64,000 nucleotides of DNA from contig JACCEP010000002.1 in NCBI GenBank assembly GCA_013416395.1, positions 62,001-126,000 of the forward strand, read 5' to 3'. Of this stretch, positions 43,202 to 55,807 are shown piece after piece. The stretch's first letter is position 1. Every line of letters begins with the position of its first letter. The notes beneath the pieces were generated by a model. That model did not search any database. It saw only the letters and a program-made list of their open reading frames with translations, and was not told the origin of the DNA. Source of the DNA: Alcaligenaceae bacterium (lineage in GTDB: Bacteria > Pseudomonadota > Gammaproteobacteria > Burkholderiales > Burkholderiaceae_B). The translations under genes and the position numbers were made by a program.

Positions 43202-43302
43202 GATGGTGGGCCCCTTCGCATGGTTCGGCGGTGAACCTGGTCAGGTCGGGAACGAAGCAGCCATAGTCGCTCAGAGTCAGTGCCGAAGTAAGGCTCACCA
43301 TC
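43202..43302 (+). ncRNA. ffs: Small bacterial SRP RNA (4.5S)
   Basis: About 100-nt RNA that binds Ffh and targets membrane proteins. The arms GATGGTGGGCC and GGCTCACCATC pair at the ends. The conserved domain IV core GGTGAACCTGGTCAGGTC, then GGGAACGAAGCAGCC, is present, which is specific for SRP RNA. It lies immediately upstream of dnaX, the usual place in proteobacteria. Confidence 0.95.
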
Positions 43303-43393
43303 TCATTTGGCCGGGTTGTACCCGCCGCCCCCAAGCTGCCCCGAATCCGGTACACTTTTCGTTTATCTCTTCGGTTGGCTTCAGGCTCCCTGC

Positions 43394-45805
<2,412 letters not shown>

Positions 45806-45870
45806 TTGATATACAGGTTTTGCCAACCTGGGTTTTCACCGTTTTCAATTGTTTTTTAGGAATACTCATT

Positions 45871-46197
45871 ATGATGAAAGGTCAGATCGCCGGTTTGATG
45901 CGCCAGGCGCAGGAAATGCAAGAAAACATGAAGAAAGCGCAAGAAGCGCTTGCTGAAATTATCGTGGAAGGCGCCTCAGGTGGTGGCCTGGTAAAAGTAA
46001 CCATGACATGCCGCAACGACGTCAGGCGCGTTACCATCGACCCATCGCTGCTGGCCGATGACAAAGACATGCTTGAAGACTTGGTCGCCGCCGCGTTCAA
46101 CGACGCACTGCGCAGGGCTGAAGCCACCTCACAAGAAAAAATGTCATCGATTACGGCAGGCATGCCTTTGCCTCCCGGGATGAAACTGCCGTTCTGA
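45871..46197 (+). CDS. ebfC: YbaB/EbfC nucleoid-associated protein
   Basis: 108-residue DNA-binding protein of the YbaB/EbfC family, dimeric with a tweezer-like fold. It begins [20 protein letters not shown] with a helical segment and continues with [15 protein letters not shown] and the [15 protein letters not shown] end, all standard. The start at 45871 follows a TTAGGAA site; a 17-codon extension upstream is unlikely. It sits between dnaX and recR, its conserved neighbourhood, and shares their transcript. Confidence 0.95.
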   Translation: MMKGQIAGLMRQAQEMQENMKKAQEALAEIIVEGASGGGLVKVTMTCRNDVRRVTIDPSLLADDKDMLEDLVAAAFNDALRRAEATSQEKMSSITAGMPLPPGMKLPF

Positions 46198-46204
46198 CGC
46201 TGTC

Positions 46205-46813
46205 GTGAGTACCCCTCTGCCCGAACCTGAGCCGCTTAAGTCGCTCATTGAGTCACTGCGCTGCCTGCCAGGGGTGGGTGTGCGCTCGGCGCGGCGCATG
46301 GCCTACCACCTGCTGCAGCACAATCCGCAGGGCGCCGAGCGGCTTAGCCGGGCACTGGCGAGCGCGGTCAATGGCTTGCGCCATTGTGTGCGCTGTAATG
46401 GCTTCACCGAAGACGAAGTCTGCGCGACCTGCCTGAACCCTAAACGTGACCAGTCAATTCTGTGCATTGTCGAAACACCGGCAGACCAGAATATGATTGA
46501 ATCGAGTCACGGTTACCGGGGGCTTTACTACGTGCTCATGGGTCGTTTGGCTCCGCTAGAAGGGGTAGGGCCGACGGAGCTGCAGTTTGACCGGCTGCTT
46601 GCGCGCGCCTGCGACGGGTTGGTTAACGAAGTTATTCTGGCTACCAACTTTACCGCCGAAGGTGAGACCACTGCTCACTATCTTTCTGAGCTGTTGCGCG
46701 AACGCGGTCTGAATGTTACCCGGCTGGCGCGTGGCGTACCCGCCGGCAGTGAGCTTGAGTATGTCGATGCTGGCACGATCGCCTGGGCACTAATGGAACG
46801 GCGCAACACCTGA
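46205..46813 (+). CDS. recR: Recombination mediator RecR
   Basis: 202-residue protein of the RecFOR pathway that helps load RecA at gaps. It shows the helix-hairpin-helix [19 protein letters not shown], a four-cysteine zinc finger ([16 protein letters not shown]) and a Toprim domain beginning [22 protein letters not shown]. The ending [13 protein letters not shown] is typical. The start is GTG at 46205, 7 bp after the ebfC stop. Complementary to AddAB, which handles double-strand ends. Confidence 0.96.
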   Translation: MSTPLPEPEPLKSLIESLRCLPGVGVRSARRMAYHLLQHNPQGAERLSRALASAVNGLRHCVRCNGFTEDEVCATCLNPKRDQSILCIVETPADQNMIESSHGYRGLYYVLMGRLAPLEGVGPTELQFDRLLARACDGLVNEVILATNFTAEGETTAHYLSELLRERGLNVTRLARGVPAGSELEYVDAGTIAWALMERRNT

Positions 46814-47141
46814 TCTGGGGCGCTGCGGCAAGCCTCGCCATTCAAGGCGCAAATAAACATGGCAAACCGTGAAGCTGCCTTTTGAAGGTAACAGAGTGGT
46901 TGCTGATGCCCAATAAATTGGCTTACGATGGGATGCTGTGCGCCGTCAAATGCTAAGGCCAAGTAGGGCGGCAACCACGGTAGTACGCCCTTGCAATCCT
47001 GTTTCTGGATGTCTAGCTTTCCGTCGCGCAGCAGACCGCTGGTGTGGGGTCTGGCGGTAAAAGCCCTGATCGGGGCGGGCAAGGTGTTCTTATTGCTATG
47101 AAATGGCCACCCCTTCAGCAGACAATAATCAGGAGACCATC
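46814..47141. other. Gap without recognisable gene
   Basis: 328 bp between recR and the importer operon. A minus-strand frame (46678-47082) overlaps recR and has no family resemblance. Nothing else was seen except the AGGAGA ribosome site just before 47142. Confidence 0.5.
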
Positions 47142-48182
47142 ATGACACTATCCCGGCGCGACCTGCTCAAGCTAGCAGGTGTAGCAGGTGCCACAACCCT
47201 TGCCCCAGGGTTGGCCCTGGCCCAGAATCTGGAAAAAAAAGATGTCACCATTGCGGTAGGCGGGCAGGGGCTCATCTATTACCTGCCTTTGTCCATTGCC
47301 AATCTCAAAGGGTATTTCAAGGATGAGGGGCTTAACGCCCAGGTTATCGACTTTGCCGGGGGCTCTAAAGCGCTGCAGGCAGTAGTGGGTGGCAGTGCCG
47401 ATGTGGTGTCAGGCGCTTTTGAGCACACCATCTCGTTGCAGTCGAAAGGTCAGTTTTATCGCACCTTTGCACAACAAGGTCGTGCACCCATGATTGTGCT
47501 GGCAGTTTCCAACAAAACCATGCCAGACTACAAATCACCCGAAGACCTCAAGGGCAAAAAAATCGGCGTCACGGCACCGGGTTCATCAACCAATATGATG
47601 GTCAGTTTCTTCCTGGCCAAGCACGGGCTCAAGCCCTCTGATGTTTCATTTATTGGTGTAGGAGGGGGGGCGGGTGCCATCACGGCCATGCGCTCGGGGC
47701 AAATCGATGCCATTGCCAACCTCGACCCTGTCATTGCGACCCTGCAGAAAGAAGATGCCATCAAAATTATCGCCGACACACGTACACTTGCCGTAACCAA
47801 AGAAATTTTTGGCGGCAACATGCCCTCGGGTTGTCTGTATACCGCGCAGGCATTTATCGACGCCAACCCCAAGACCACGCAGGCGCTGGCCAATGCCATC
47901 GTTCGCGCAGACAAATGGATTCACGCGGCGACACCCGCCGACATTGCAAAAGTGGTGCCCGAAGGCTATTTGCTGGGCGACCCCGAACTGTACAAACGGG
48001 CGCTGGCAAGCAACAAAGAGGCTTTGTCTCCTGATGGCATGGTGCCTGCAGATGGCCCGGAAACGGCGCTCAGGGCACTGGCTGCCTTCGATACCAAGCT
48101 GGACGCCAGTAAAATCGACATTTCGCAAGTGTGGACCAACGATTTTGTGATCAAGGCCAACCAAAATTACCCCAATGGCTGA
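47142..48182 (+). CDS. Tat-exported SsuA/NMT1-type substrate-binding protein
   Basis: 346-residue receptor for an SsuABC/TauABC-like importer. The N-terminus MTLSRRDLLKLAGVAGATTL carries a twin-arginine motif, so export folded through Tat is expected. The body has GQGLIYYLPLSIANLKGYFKDEG, GGSKALQAVVGGSADVV, LKGKKIGVTAPGSSTNMM and GGGAGAITAMRSGQIDAIA, the usual NMT1/SsuA pattern. The ATG at 47142 follows AGGAGA at 47131. It overlaps the ATPase gene by 8 bp. The ligand could be a sulfonate, taurine, nitrate or thiamine precursor; no metabolic gene nearby decides it. Confidence 0.9.
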   Translation: MTLSRRDLLKLAGVAGATTLAPGLALAQNLEKKDVTIAVGGQGLIYYLPLSIANLKGYFKDEGLNAQVIDFAGGSKALQAVVGGSADVVSGAFEHTISLQSKGQFYRTFAQQGRAPMIVLAVSNKTMPDYKSPEDLKGKKIGVTAPGSSTNMMVSFFLAKHGLKPSDVSFIGVGGGAGAITAMRSGQIDAIANLDPVIATLQKEDAIKIIADTRTLAVTKEIFGGNMPSGCLYTAQAFIDANPKTTQALANAIVRADKWIHAATPADIAKVVPEGYLLGDPELYKRALASNKEALSPDGMVPADGPETALRALAAFDTKLDASKIDISQVWTNDFVIKANQNYPNG

Positions 48183-48984
48183 TGCTGCGCTTTCGCTGGA
48201 CAACATTACCTGCACGTTTGCCTCGAATGACGGTGCTGGAAACCGTTACGTCGCGGTCAGTCAGGCCACTATTCATGTCGCGCCCGGCGAGTTTGTTTCA
48301 GTCGTTGGCCCGACCGGGTGCGGCAAGTCTACGCTGCTAAACGTGGGGGCGGGCTTGCTCGCGCCCACGTCGGGGCAGGTTCGGTTGTTCGGCAAGCCTT
48401 TGCAAGGCGTTAATCATCGCGCAGGGTATATGTTTCAGGGTGAGGCCTTAATGCCCTGGCGCAGTGCACTAAGTAATGTTACGGCCGGCCTGCAGTTCGC
48501 CGGCGTGGCGACTGACCAGGCCGAGCAGCGTGGGCGCGAATGGATGCGCCGCGTAGGGCTGGGTGGTTTTGAAAACCGTTACCCGCACCAAATGTCGGGC
48601 GGTATGCGCAAGCGAGCGATGCTGGCCCAAACCCTGATCCGCGATCCCGACATCATTCTGATGGATGAGCCTTTTTCTGCGCTTGATGTACAGACGCGGC
48701 AGTTGATGGAAAACGAAGTGCTTGATATCTGGATGGCCAGCCGCAAGGCGGTGCTGTTCATCACCCACGACCTCGACGAAGCCATTGCAATGAGTGATCG
48801 CGTTGTGGTCTTGTCGGCAGGCCCGGGCACGCATCCCATCGGCGAGTTTGAGATTGATCTCCCCCGGCCGCGTGACGTGGCTGAAGTACGCACCAACTCG
48901 CGTTTTGTTGAACTGCACAAAGCCATCTGGGACGTGCTGCGCGAAGAAGTGCTCAAGGGCTACGCCCAACAGAAACGGGCCTGA
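48175..48984 (+). CDS. SsuB/TauB-type ABC ATPase
   Basis: 269-residue ATPase of the nitrate/sulfonate/taurine importer family. Walker A is VVGPTGCGKSTLLNVGAG, the Q-loop MFQGEALMPWRSALSNV, the signature MSGGMRKRAMLAQTL and Walker B IILMDEPFSALDVQTRQ with FITHDLDEAI. It lies between the binding protein (8-bp overlap) and the permease (3-bp gap), one transcription unit. Confidence 0.92.
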   Translation: MADAALSLDNITCTFASNDGAGNRYVAVSQATIHVAPGEFVSVVGPTGCGKSTLLNVGAGLLAPTSGQVRLFGKPLQGVNHRAGYMFQGEALMPWRSALSNVTAGLQFAGVATDQAEQRGREWMRRVGLGGFENRYPHQMSGGMRKRAMLAQTLIRDPDIILMDEPFSALDVQTRQLMENEVLDIWMASRKAVLFITHDLDEAIAMSDRVVVLSAGPGTHPIGEFEIDLPRPRDVAEVRTNSRFVELHKAIWDVLREEVLKGYAQQKRA

Positions 48985-48987
48985 CGG

Positions 48988-49782
48988 ATGGCTACCTCTA
49001 CTCAACATCGCAAGTTGTGGTTACGCTTCTGGCAAATTTTGTTGCTGGTCATTGTGCTGGGTGCCTGGCACATCGCCGCGCGCGACCGGAATTTTGCTTT
49101 TTTCTTTGGCCAGCCGGTCGAAGTGGCCAAAGTTATCTGGGCCTGGTTTGTCACTGATGCCAACATTTACCGCCATCTCGGCATAACCCTGACCGAAACT
49201 TTGCTGGCCTTTGCCATCGGCACGGTGGGTGGGTTGGCATTTGGTCTGTGGCTGGGGCTTTCTCGTGGTGCAAGTGCATTGCTTGACCCCTATATTACGG
49301 CTGCCAATTCCATGCCCCGGGTCATTCTTGCTCCTATTTTTGGCATGTGGTTTGGTCTGGGTATCTGGTCCAAGGTGGCGTTGGCAGTCACCCTGGTGTT
49401 CTTTATTGTGTTTTTCAATGTTTACCAGGGTGTGCGCGAAGTCAGCGCTACCTTGCTCGACAACGCCCGCATGCTGGGCGCCAGCCGCAATCAGTTGCTG
49501 CGCTATGTGTACATACCTTCAGCCACGAGTTGGGTGTTCTCCAGCCTGCATACCTCTGTAGGTCTGGCGTTTGTCGGCGCCGTAGTGGGTGAGTATCTTG
49601 GGTCTGCCGCTGGCGTGGGCTACCTGATTTTGCAGGCAGAGGGCACGCTGGACGTGAACACGGTGTTTGCCGGTATTGTTGTACTGACCGTGTTTGCCCT
49701 GGTGCTGGATGGCATCGTCACTCTGGCCGAAGAGCGCTTTTTGGCCTGGCGCCCAAAAACCGATGATACCGAGAAGCTGTAG
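48988..49782 (+). CDS. SsuC/TauC-type ABC permease
   Basis: 264-residue inner-membrane permease with six or so helices. It has the conserved loop NARMLGASRNQLLRYVYIPSA near residues 152-172 (EAA-like), preceded by NSMPRVILAPIFGMWFGLG, both characteristic of this family. It closes the three-gene importer. Convergent with tal; the intervening DNA contains short tandem repeats. Confidence 0.92.
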   Translation: MATSTQHRKLWLRFWQILLLVIVLGAWHIAARDRNFAFFFGQPVEVAKVIWAWFVTDANIYRHLGITLTETLLAFAIGTVGGLAFGLWLGLSRGASALLDPYITAANSMPRVILAPIFGMWFGLGIWSKVALAVTLVFFIVFFNVYQGVREVSATLLDNARMLGASRNQLLRYVYIPSATSWVFSSLHTSVGLAFVGAVVGEYLGSAAGVGYLILQAEGTLDVNTVFAGIVVLTVFALVLDGIVTLAEERFLAWRPKTDDTEKL

Positions 49783-49791
49783 GGTAAAGTC

Positions 49792-49870
49792 GGCAGCACA
49801 CCCCTGGCAAGGCAGCACGGCCGTTGTAGGTAGCACAGCCATAGTGGGTAGCACGCCCATGGTCGGTTAA
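49792..49870 (+). repeat. About four tandem copies of an 18-bp unit
   Basis: Units GGCAGCACGGCCGTTGTA, GGTAGCACAGCCATAGTG and GGTAGCACGCCCATGGTC (49811-49864) follow a looser 19-bp first copy and end in a partial copy. They lie right after the permease stop. The remaining gap to tal (49871-50135) shows nothing recognisable. Confidence 0.85.
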
Positions 49871-50135
49871 TGGAGAGCGTGTTCGAGACCTTGACGTCTG
49901 GGTTTGTTTAAACCAGACGGTTCACCCGATTTGAACAGCTCCAGATGGGTCGCTAGGCCTACATCTACTATTCCCATTACCATCAGGCCGGGCAAAAACA
50001 AAAAGAGCTGAGCCCTGTGCAAAACAGAACGCAGCCCTGCCAGCCCGATCGTCCAACATTACTAGGCCAATTTAGCGTGCATAGGCTGTTTTGTGCACGC
50101 CGGCCTTCGAGATGGGATCCTTTTTAGGCGTTTTA

Positions 50136-51092
50136 CTATGCCCGAGCCTTGGTAATGATCTCGTCCAGGGCGATAGCGTCGGCGGCAAACTTGCGTATGC
50201 CTTCGGCCAGTTTCTCGGTGGCCATGGCGTCCTGATTTAGCTCGGTACGGAACACGACTTCATTGGCGGCAATCCATGCCGGTGCGTTTTCTTTGGCGTG
50301 CGCCGCATCGAGCTGGCGTGTCAATGGCTGGTCGCAAGCAGCCAGCTCATCAAGCAGATCGGGGCTGATGGTGAGTAGATCGCACCCGGCCAGTGCAAGA
50401 ATCTGGCCAATGTTACGAAAGCTGGCACCCATGATTTCGGTGTCGATGTCATAGGCCTTGTAGTAATTAAAGATGCTGACAACCGATTGCACGCCTGGGT
50501 CGTTGGCCCCGCTGCGTTCCTGTTCGTTCCAGGCGTCACCAGCGTCTTTTTTGTACCAGTCATAAATGCGACCTACAAACGGCGAAATCAGCTGTGCCTT
50601 GGCCTGAGCGCTGGCCACTGCCTGAGCCAGGCTGAACATGAGCGTCATGTTGCAGCGTATGCCTTCGGCCTGCAGCACCTTGGCTGCCTGTATGCCTTCC
50701 CAGGTTGAAGCCAGCTTGATCAGAACACGCTCACGCTCAATACCCACTTTTTCGTACATGGCGATGATTTGACGTGCGCGCTCTATGCTTGCCTGTGTGT
50801 CAAACGACAACCTTGCGTCTACCTCGGTGGAAACCCGTCCCGGAATGATTTGCAGAATTTCGTGGCCAAATGCCACGAGCAGCTGGCTGGCCGTTTCGCT
50901 TAAGGGGGCGTTGCGGTAGTCATTAATGATGCGGTCAAGCAGATATTTATTGCTCTTGTCGTGCACCGCCTTCAGGATGAGCGAAGGGTTGGTGGTGGCA
51001 TCGGTAGGTTGATGTTTGCGCATGACATCGAAATCGCCGGTATCGGCGACGACGGTGGTGAAAGTGCGCAGGGTTTCGAGTTGAGTTGGCAT
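50136..51092 (-). CDS. tal: Transaldolase (TalB type)
   Basis: 318-residue pentose-phosphate enzyme exchanging dihydroxyacetone units between sugar phosphates. It begins [20 protein letters not shown] like E. coli TalB, has [13 protein letters not shown], and the Schiff-base lysine is Lys126 in [37 protein letters not shown] is also conserved. Length matches the family. It is transcribed toward the importer operon and divergent from carA; an AT-rich stretch around 51110-51160 is the likely promoter region. Confidence 0.96.
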   Translation of the reverse strand: MPTQLETLRTFTTVVADTGDFDVMRKHQPTDATTNPSLILKAVHDKSNKYLLDRIINDYRNAPLSETASQLLVAFGHEILQIIPGRVSTEVDARLSFDTQASIERARQIIAMYEKVGIERERVLIKLASTWEGIQAAKVLQAEGIRCNMTLMFSLAQAVASAQAKAQLISPFVGRIYDWYKKDAGDAWNEQERSGANDPGVQSVVSIFNYYKAYDIDTEIMGASFRNIGQILALAGCDLLTISPDLLDELAACDQPLTRQLDAAHAKENAPAWIAANEVVFRTELNQDAMATEKLAEGIRKFAADAIALDEIITKARA

Positions 51093-51221
51093 AATACGCA
51101 GGCTTCTGGATAGGAAAATACGTTTCAGGAATATAGACTAACTGTAGACGATTTTGCACGTAGGTTCAGGCACGAAGCACAAAAACACCACTGTTTGTTT
51201 TAGGCATGGGCCTTCTCAATG

Positions 51222-51227
51222 TATAAT
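51222..51227 (+). promoter_or_regulatory. -10 box upstream of carA
   Basis: Perfect TATAAT, 162 bp before the carA start, with only a weak -35 (TTTAGG). A GC-rich stretch (51250-51300) follows and could form leader hairpins. Confidence 0.5.
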
Positions 51228-51388
51228 CAGAAGGTTTAATTACTGACCACGCGCCGCTGCGTGCGCCAGGCCCTGCGAGGGGCAGGCGCGGCGCGGCAAT
51301 TTTGGGTCTGGCGTTTCGCGCGCTCCCAATAGTGGCTACCAGACGCCGTCGGTCGACGGCGAAAATCACTTTCAATCCGGGGTTTACA

Positions 51389-52543
51389 GTGCTGCCGTCT
51401 ATTTTTTCAGAGGAGCCCAACAGGCCTCCCTCAGCGATTCTTGCCTTGGCGGACGGTACCATCTTTAAGGGTGTCTCAATTGGCGCCGATGGTTATTGCG
51501 TCGCAGAGATCGTTTTCAATACCGCCATGACTGGCTACCAGGAGATCTTGACAGATCCCAGCTACAACGGCCAGATCATCACACTTACCTACCCGCATAT
51601 CGGCAATACCGGCGTCAACGAAGAAGACGTCGAGTCATCGCAGGTGCATGCCGCTGGCCTGGTCGTACGAAATTGCCCGCAGCGGGTATCAAACTTTCGT
51701 GCTACCCAGTCGTTGCCCGACTACCTCAAGGCCGAGGGCGTTGTCGCCATTTCCGAAGTCGACACACGCAAATTAACGCGTATTTTGCGCGACGGCGGGG
51801 CCCAGGGCGCCTGCATTCTGGTGGGTGATGATGTCGATCGCGCCGTGGAGCTTGCCCGTAATTTTAGGGGCATGTCTGGGCAGGATCTGGCCAAAGTGGT
51901 CTCCACCAAGCAAGCTCAAACCTGGACCGAAGGCACATGGCAGTTGGGCAAGGGCTTTAACCACCCTGAAAATGCCAAGTACCATGTTGTTGCGTACGAC
52001 TACGGTGTCAAAACCAATATCTTGCGGCTGCTGGCCGACCGGGGCTGCCGTATTACCGTGGTGCCCGCACAAACGCCGGTTGCCGAGGTGTTCGCGCTTA
52101 ACCCTGACGGCTTGTTTCTTTCCAATGGCCCGGGTGACCCCGAGCCTTGCGACTATGCCATCGAGGCCTGCAAAATCGCCATTGAGCGCAAAATTCCGTT
52201 GTTTGGTATTTGCCTTGGGCAGCAGATCCTGGGTCTCGGGCTCAACGGTAAAACCGTCAAAATGAAAACCGGCCACCACGGGGCCAACCACCCGGTACAA
52301 GATCTTGATACCGGCAAGGTGTTCATTACCAGCCAGAATCATGGCTTCAATGTCGACCCTGACACGCTCCCGGCCAATGTGCGTGTTACGCACCGCTCGC
52401 TGTTCGACGGCACGCTGCAGGGCTTTGAGCTTACCGACGCACCGGCATTTTGCTTCCAGGGTCATCCTGAAGCCAGCCCCGGGCCGCACGACATTGTTGT
52501 GCTCTTCGACAAATTCATCAGCCTTATGGCCGGTCAAAAATAA
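51389..52543 (+). CDS. carA: Carbamoyl-phosphate synthase small subunit
   Basis: 384-residue glutaminase subunit feeding ammonia to CarB for arginine and pyrimidine synthesis. The N-terminal domain has [13 protein letters not shown] and [20 protein letters not shown]; the class I amidotransferase triad is in [14 protein letters not shown] (nucleophile Cys) and [15 protein letters not shown] (His/Glu). No ATG fits the homology; the GTG at 51389 ([18 protein letters not shown]) gives the right length, and the longer frame from 51302 lacks support. It is followed 9 bp later by carB. Confidence 0.93.
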   Translation: MLPSIFSEEPNRPPSAILALADGTIFKGVSIGADGYCVAEIVFNTAMTGYQEILTDPSYNGQIITLTYPHIGNTGVNEEDVESSQVHAAGLVVRNCPQRVSNFRATQSLPDYLKAEGVVAISEVDTRKLTRILRDGGAQGACILVGDDVDRAVELARNFRGMSGQDLAKVVSTKQAQTWTEGTWQLGKGFNHPENAKYHVVAYDYGVKTNILRLLADRGCRITVVPAQTPVAEVFALNPDGLFLSNGPGDPEPCDYAIEACKIAIERKIPLFGICLGQQILGLGLNGKTVKMKTGHHGANHPVQDLDTGKVFITSQNHGFNVDPDTLPANVRVTHRSLFDGTLQGFELTDAPAFCFQGHPEASPGPHDIVVLFDKFISLMAGQK

Positions 52544-52552
52544 TTTATCAAT

Positions 52553-55500
52553 ATGCCAAAGCGTACAGACATACAAAGCATTCTCATTATTGGCGCCGGC
52601 CCTATTGTCATCGGACAGGCCTGCGAATTCGATTACTCAGGCGCGCAGGCGTGCAAGGCCCTCAAGGCCGACGGCTTTCGTACCATACTGGTCAACAGCA
52701 ACCCCGCCACCATCATGACCGACCCGGCAACGGCCGATGTAACCTACATCGAACCCGTAACCTGGCAGGCGGTTGAAAAAATCATCGAACGTGAACGCCC
52801 CGACGCGTTGTTGCCCACCATGGGCGGGCAGACCGCGCTCAACTGCGCGCTAGACCTCGTTCATCATGGTGTTCTGGCCAAGTACGGGGTAGAACTCATC
52901 GGCGCCAACGAGCACGCGATTGAAAAGGCCGAAGACAGGCAAAAATTCAAAGAGGCAATGAACAGCATTGGCCTTGAGTCTGCCAAATCTGGCGTGGCGC
53001 ACAACATGGATGAGGCTTGGGAAGTTCAGCGCGATATCGCTGTTCAGGTCGGCAGCGCAGGTTTTCCGGTGGTTATTCGCCCCAGCTTTACCCTGGGCGG
53101 TACAGGTGGCGGCATCGCTTACAACAGCGAAGAGTTCGAAACCATTTGTCGGCGGGGTCTTGAGGCCTCGCCCACCAAAGAGCTGCTTATTGAAGAGTCG
53201 CTGCTTGGCTGGAAAGAATTCGAAATGGAGGTCATACGCGACTGCGTCGACAATTGCATTATTGTCTGCTCCATCGAAAACCTTGACCCCATGGGCGTGC
53301 ATACGGGCGATTCCATTACCGTGGCACCGGCGCAAACGCTCACCGATAAAGAATATCAAGTCATGCGCAACGCATCCATTGCGGTGCTGCGCGAAATCGG
53401 GGTAGACACCGGCGGTTCCAACGTGCAATTTGCCGTCAACCCCGCCAATGGCCGCATGATTGTCATCGAGATGAACCCGCGTGTGTCGCGTTCTTCGGCG
53501 CTGGCTTCCAAGGCCACAGGCTTTCCCATTGCCAAGGTTGCCGCACGTCTGGCCGTGGGCTACACGCTTGATGAGCTTCAAAACGAAATCACGGGCGGAG
53601 CCACGCCGGCCTCATTCGAGCCATCCATTGATTACGTCGTCACCAAGGTGCCACGTTTCGCCTTCGAGAAATTCCCGCAGGCCGATTCACGCCTCACCAC
53701 ACAGATGAAGTCTGTAGGTGAAGTCATGGCTATTGGCCGCACTTTTCAAGAATCCTTCCAGAAAGCATTGCGTGGTCTCGAAGTGGGTGTTGACGGCCTA
53801 AACCAGAAAACCACTGATCGCGAAAAACTGCAGGTCGAGCTGGGCGAGCCCGGCCCTGAGCGCATCTGGTACGTGGGCGATGCGTTTGCCCAAGGGTTTA
53901 GCCTCGATGAGGTTCACAACCTGACCAGTATCGATCCGTGGTTTCTGGCACAGATCAAAGAAATCGTTGATATTGAGCTGGCGCTTGAGCAGCGTACGCT
54001 GGCCGAGCTTGACTTCGAAACGCTCTGGCAGCTCAAGCGCCGCGGTTTCTCAGACCGTCGTTTGGCATTTTTGCTCGATACCGCTGAGTCCGAGGTGCGC
54101 AAGCTGCGCCACCAACTGGGTGTGCGCCCCGTTTACAAGCGTGTCGACACCTGCGCGGCAGAATTTCCCACGCGTACGGCTTATATGTACTCCACGTACG
54201 AAGATGAGTGCGAGGCGCTGCCTACCGACCGCAAAAAAATCATCGTGCTGGGTGGTGGCCCCAACCGTATCGGGCAAGGCATTGAGTTTGACTACTGCTG
54301 CGTCCATGCCGCGCTGGCCCTGAGCGAAGATGGCTACGAAACCATCATGATCAACTGCAACCCTGAAACGGTTTCTACTGACTACGATACGTCTGACCGT
54401 CTTTATTTTGAGCCGCTCACGCTTGAAGATGTGCTCGAGATCGTGCACATAGAAAACCCGGCGGGCGTAATTGTTCAATACGGTGGGCAGACGCCACTCA
54501 AGCTGGCGCGTGCCCTTGAAGCCAATGGCGTGCCCATTATCGGTACCAGCCCTGAGTCCATCGACATCGCCGAAGACCGCGAGCGTTTCCAGAAGCTGCT
54601 CACCAAGCTGGGCCTGCGTCAGCCGGAAAACCGTACGGCCCGTACCGAAGGCGAGGCGCTGGCTCTGGCTGCCGAGATCGGCTACCCGCTTGTTGTTCGC
54701 CCCAGCTACGTGTTGGGCGGTCGTGCCATGGAAATCGTGCACGAGCAGCAAGATCTCGAGCGCTACATGCGCGAAGCGGTCAAGGTCAGCAATGATTCTC
54801 CGGTGTTGCTGGATCACTTCCTTAACAACGCTACTGAGGTCGATGTTGATTGCATCTGCGACGGCGAAGCGGTCTTCATCGGCGGCGTCATGGAGCACAT
54901 CGAACAGGCTGGCGTGCACTCAGGCGATTCGGCATGCAGTCTGCCGCCTTACTCGCTGTCAGACGAAACCATTGCAGAAATCAAGCGCCAGACATCGGTC
55001 ATGGCGCGTGCGCTCAATGTTAAAGGTCTGATGAACGTGCAGTTTGCCATCCAGAATGGCGACGTTTATGTGCTTGAGGTCAACCCGCGTGCTTCACGCA
55101 CTGTGCCGTTTGTTTCCAAGGCGACGGGTCTTCAGCTGGCCAAGATTGCAGCACGTGTCATGGCGGGCAAAACTCTGGCTCAGCAAGGCATACATCGCGA
55201 AATTGTTCCTGCCTACTTCTCGGTCAAAGAGGCCGTCTTCCCGTTCGTCAAGTTCCCGGGCGTTGACTCCATACTTGGCCCCGAAATGAAATCCACGGGT
55301 GAGGTCATGGGCGTGGGCGAAAGCTTTGGTGAAGCTTTCGTTAAATCGCAAATTGCAGCCAGTGCCTGGTTGCCCGAGACGGGCACGGCGTTTGTCAGCG
55401 TTCGTGGGCAAGACAAGCCCACGGCCGTCGAAATCGCACGTGGGCTTATAGGCCTTGGTTTCAAAATAGTTGCCACGCGCGGCACCGCGGCGGCTATTCA

Positions 55501-55795
55501 GGAAGCGGGCCTTGATGTGCAGGTTGTCAATAAAGTAACGGAAGGTCGACCGCACATTGTCGACATGATCAAAAACCGTGAAATTGCCATAATCATCAAT
55601 ACGGTCGAAGAACGTCGCAATGCCATTGCCGACTCACGCGCAATTCGTATCAACGCGCTGGCGGCAGGTGTTACCTACTTCACCACGATCGCTGGTGCGC
55701 GGGCAGCTGTAGAAGGCCTGCAGTATCTGCGTCATGGTGACGGGCTCAAGGTGTACTCGCTGCAAGACCTGCACGCGAGCTTACCGGCACAGTAG
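52553..55795 (+). CDS. carB: Carbamoyl-phosphate synthase large subunit
   Basis: 1080-residue synthetase with two homologous ATP-grasp halves, the first making carboxyphosphate and the second phosphorylating carbamate, joined by an oligomerisation domain and ended by an allosteric MGS-like domain. Signatures include the start [37 protein letters not shown] in half one, [17 protein letters not shown] in half two and [22 protein letters not shown] in the MGS domain. Length and motifs are canonical. Co-transcribed with carA. Confidence 0.98.
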   Translation: MPKRTDIQSILIIGAGPIVIGQACEFDYSGAQACKALKADGFRTILVNSNPATIMTDPATADVTYIEPVTWQAVEKIIERERPDALLPTMGGQTALNCALDLVHHGVLAKYGVELIGANEHAIEKAEDRQKFKEAMNSIGLESAKSGVAHNMDEAWEVQRDIAVQVGSAGFPVVIRPSFTLGGTGGGIAYNSEEFETICRRGLEASPTKELLIEESLLGWKEFEMEVIRDCVDNCIIVCSIENLDPMGVHTGDSITVAPAQTLTDKEYQVMRNASIAVLREIGVDTGGSNVQFAVNPANGRMIVIEMNPRVSRSSALASKATGFPIAKVAARLAVGYTLDELQNEITGGATPASFEPSIDYVVTKVPRFAFEKFPQADSRLTTQMKSVGEVMAIGRTFQESFQKALRGLEVGVDGLNQKTTDREKLQVELGEPGPERIWYVGDAFAQGFSLDEVHNLTSIDPWFLAQIKEIVDIELALEQRTLAELDFETLWQLKRRGFSDRRLAFLLDTAESEVRKLRHQLGVRPVYKRVDTCAAEFPTRTAYMYSTYEDECEALPTDRKKIIVLGGGPNRIGQGIEFDYCCVHAALALSEDGYETIMINCNPETVSTDYDTSDRLYFEPLTLEDVLEIVHIENPAGVIVQYGGQTPLKLARALEANGVPIIGTSPESIDIAEDRERFQKLLTKLGLRQPENRTARTEGEALALAAEIGYPLVVRPSYVLGGRAMEIVHEQQDLERYMREAVKVSNDSPVLLDHFLNNATEVDVDCICDGEAVFIGGVMEHIEQAGVHSGDSACSLPPYSLSDETIAEIKRQTSVMARALNVKGLMNVQFAIQNGDVYVLEVNPRASRTVPFVSKATGLQLAKIAARVMAGKTLAQQGIHREIVPAYFSVKEAVFPFVKFPGVDSILGPEMKSTGEVMGVGESFGEAFVKSQIAASAWLPETGTAFVSVRGQDKPTAVEIARGLIGLGFKIVATRGTAAAIQEAGLDVQVVNKVTEGRPHIVDMIKNREIAIIINTVEERRNAIADSRAIRINALAAGVTYFTTIAGARAAVEGLQYLRHGDGLKVYSLQDLHASLPAQ

Positions 55796-55807
55796 TCAGG
55801 AGCGAAG

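Noticed and set aside
46678-47082. Minus-strand frame after recR
   Set aside because: A third of it is antisense to recR, and the rest resembles no known family.
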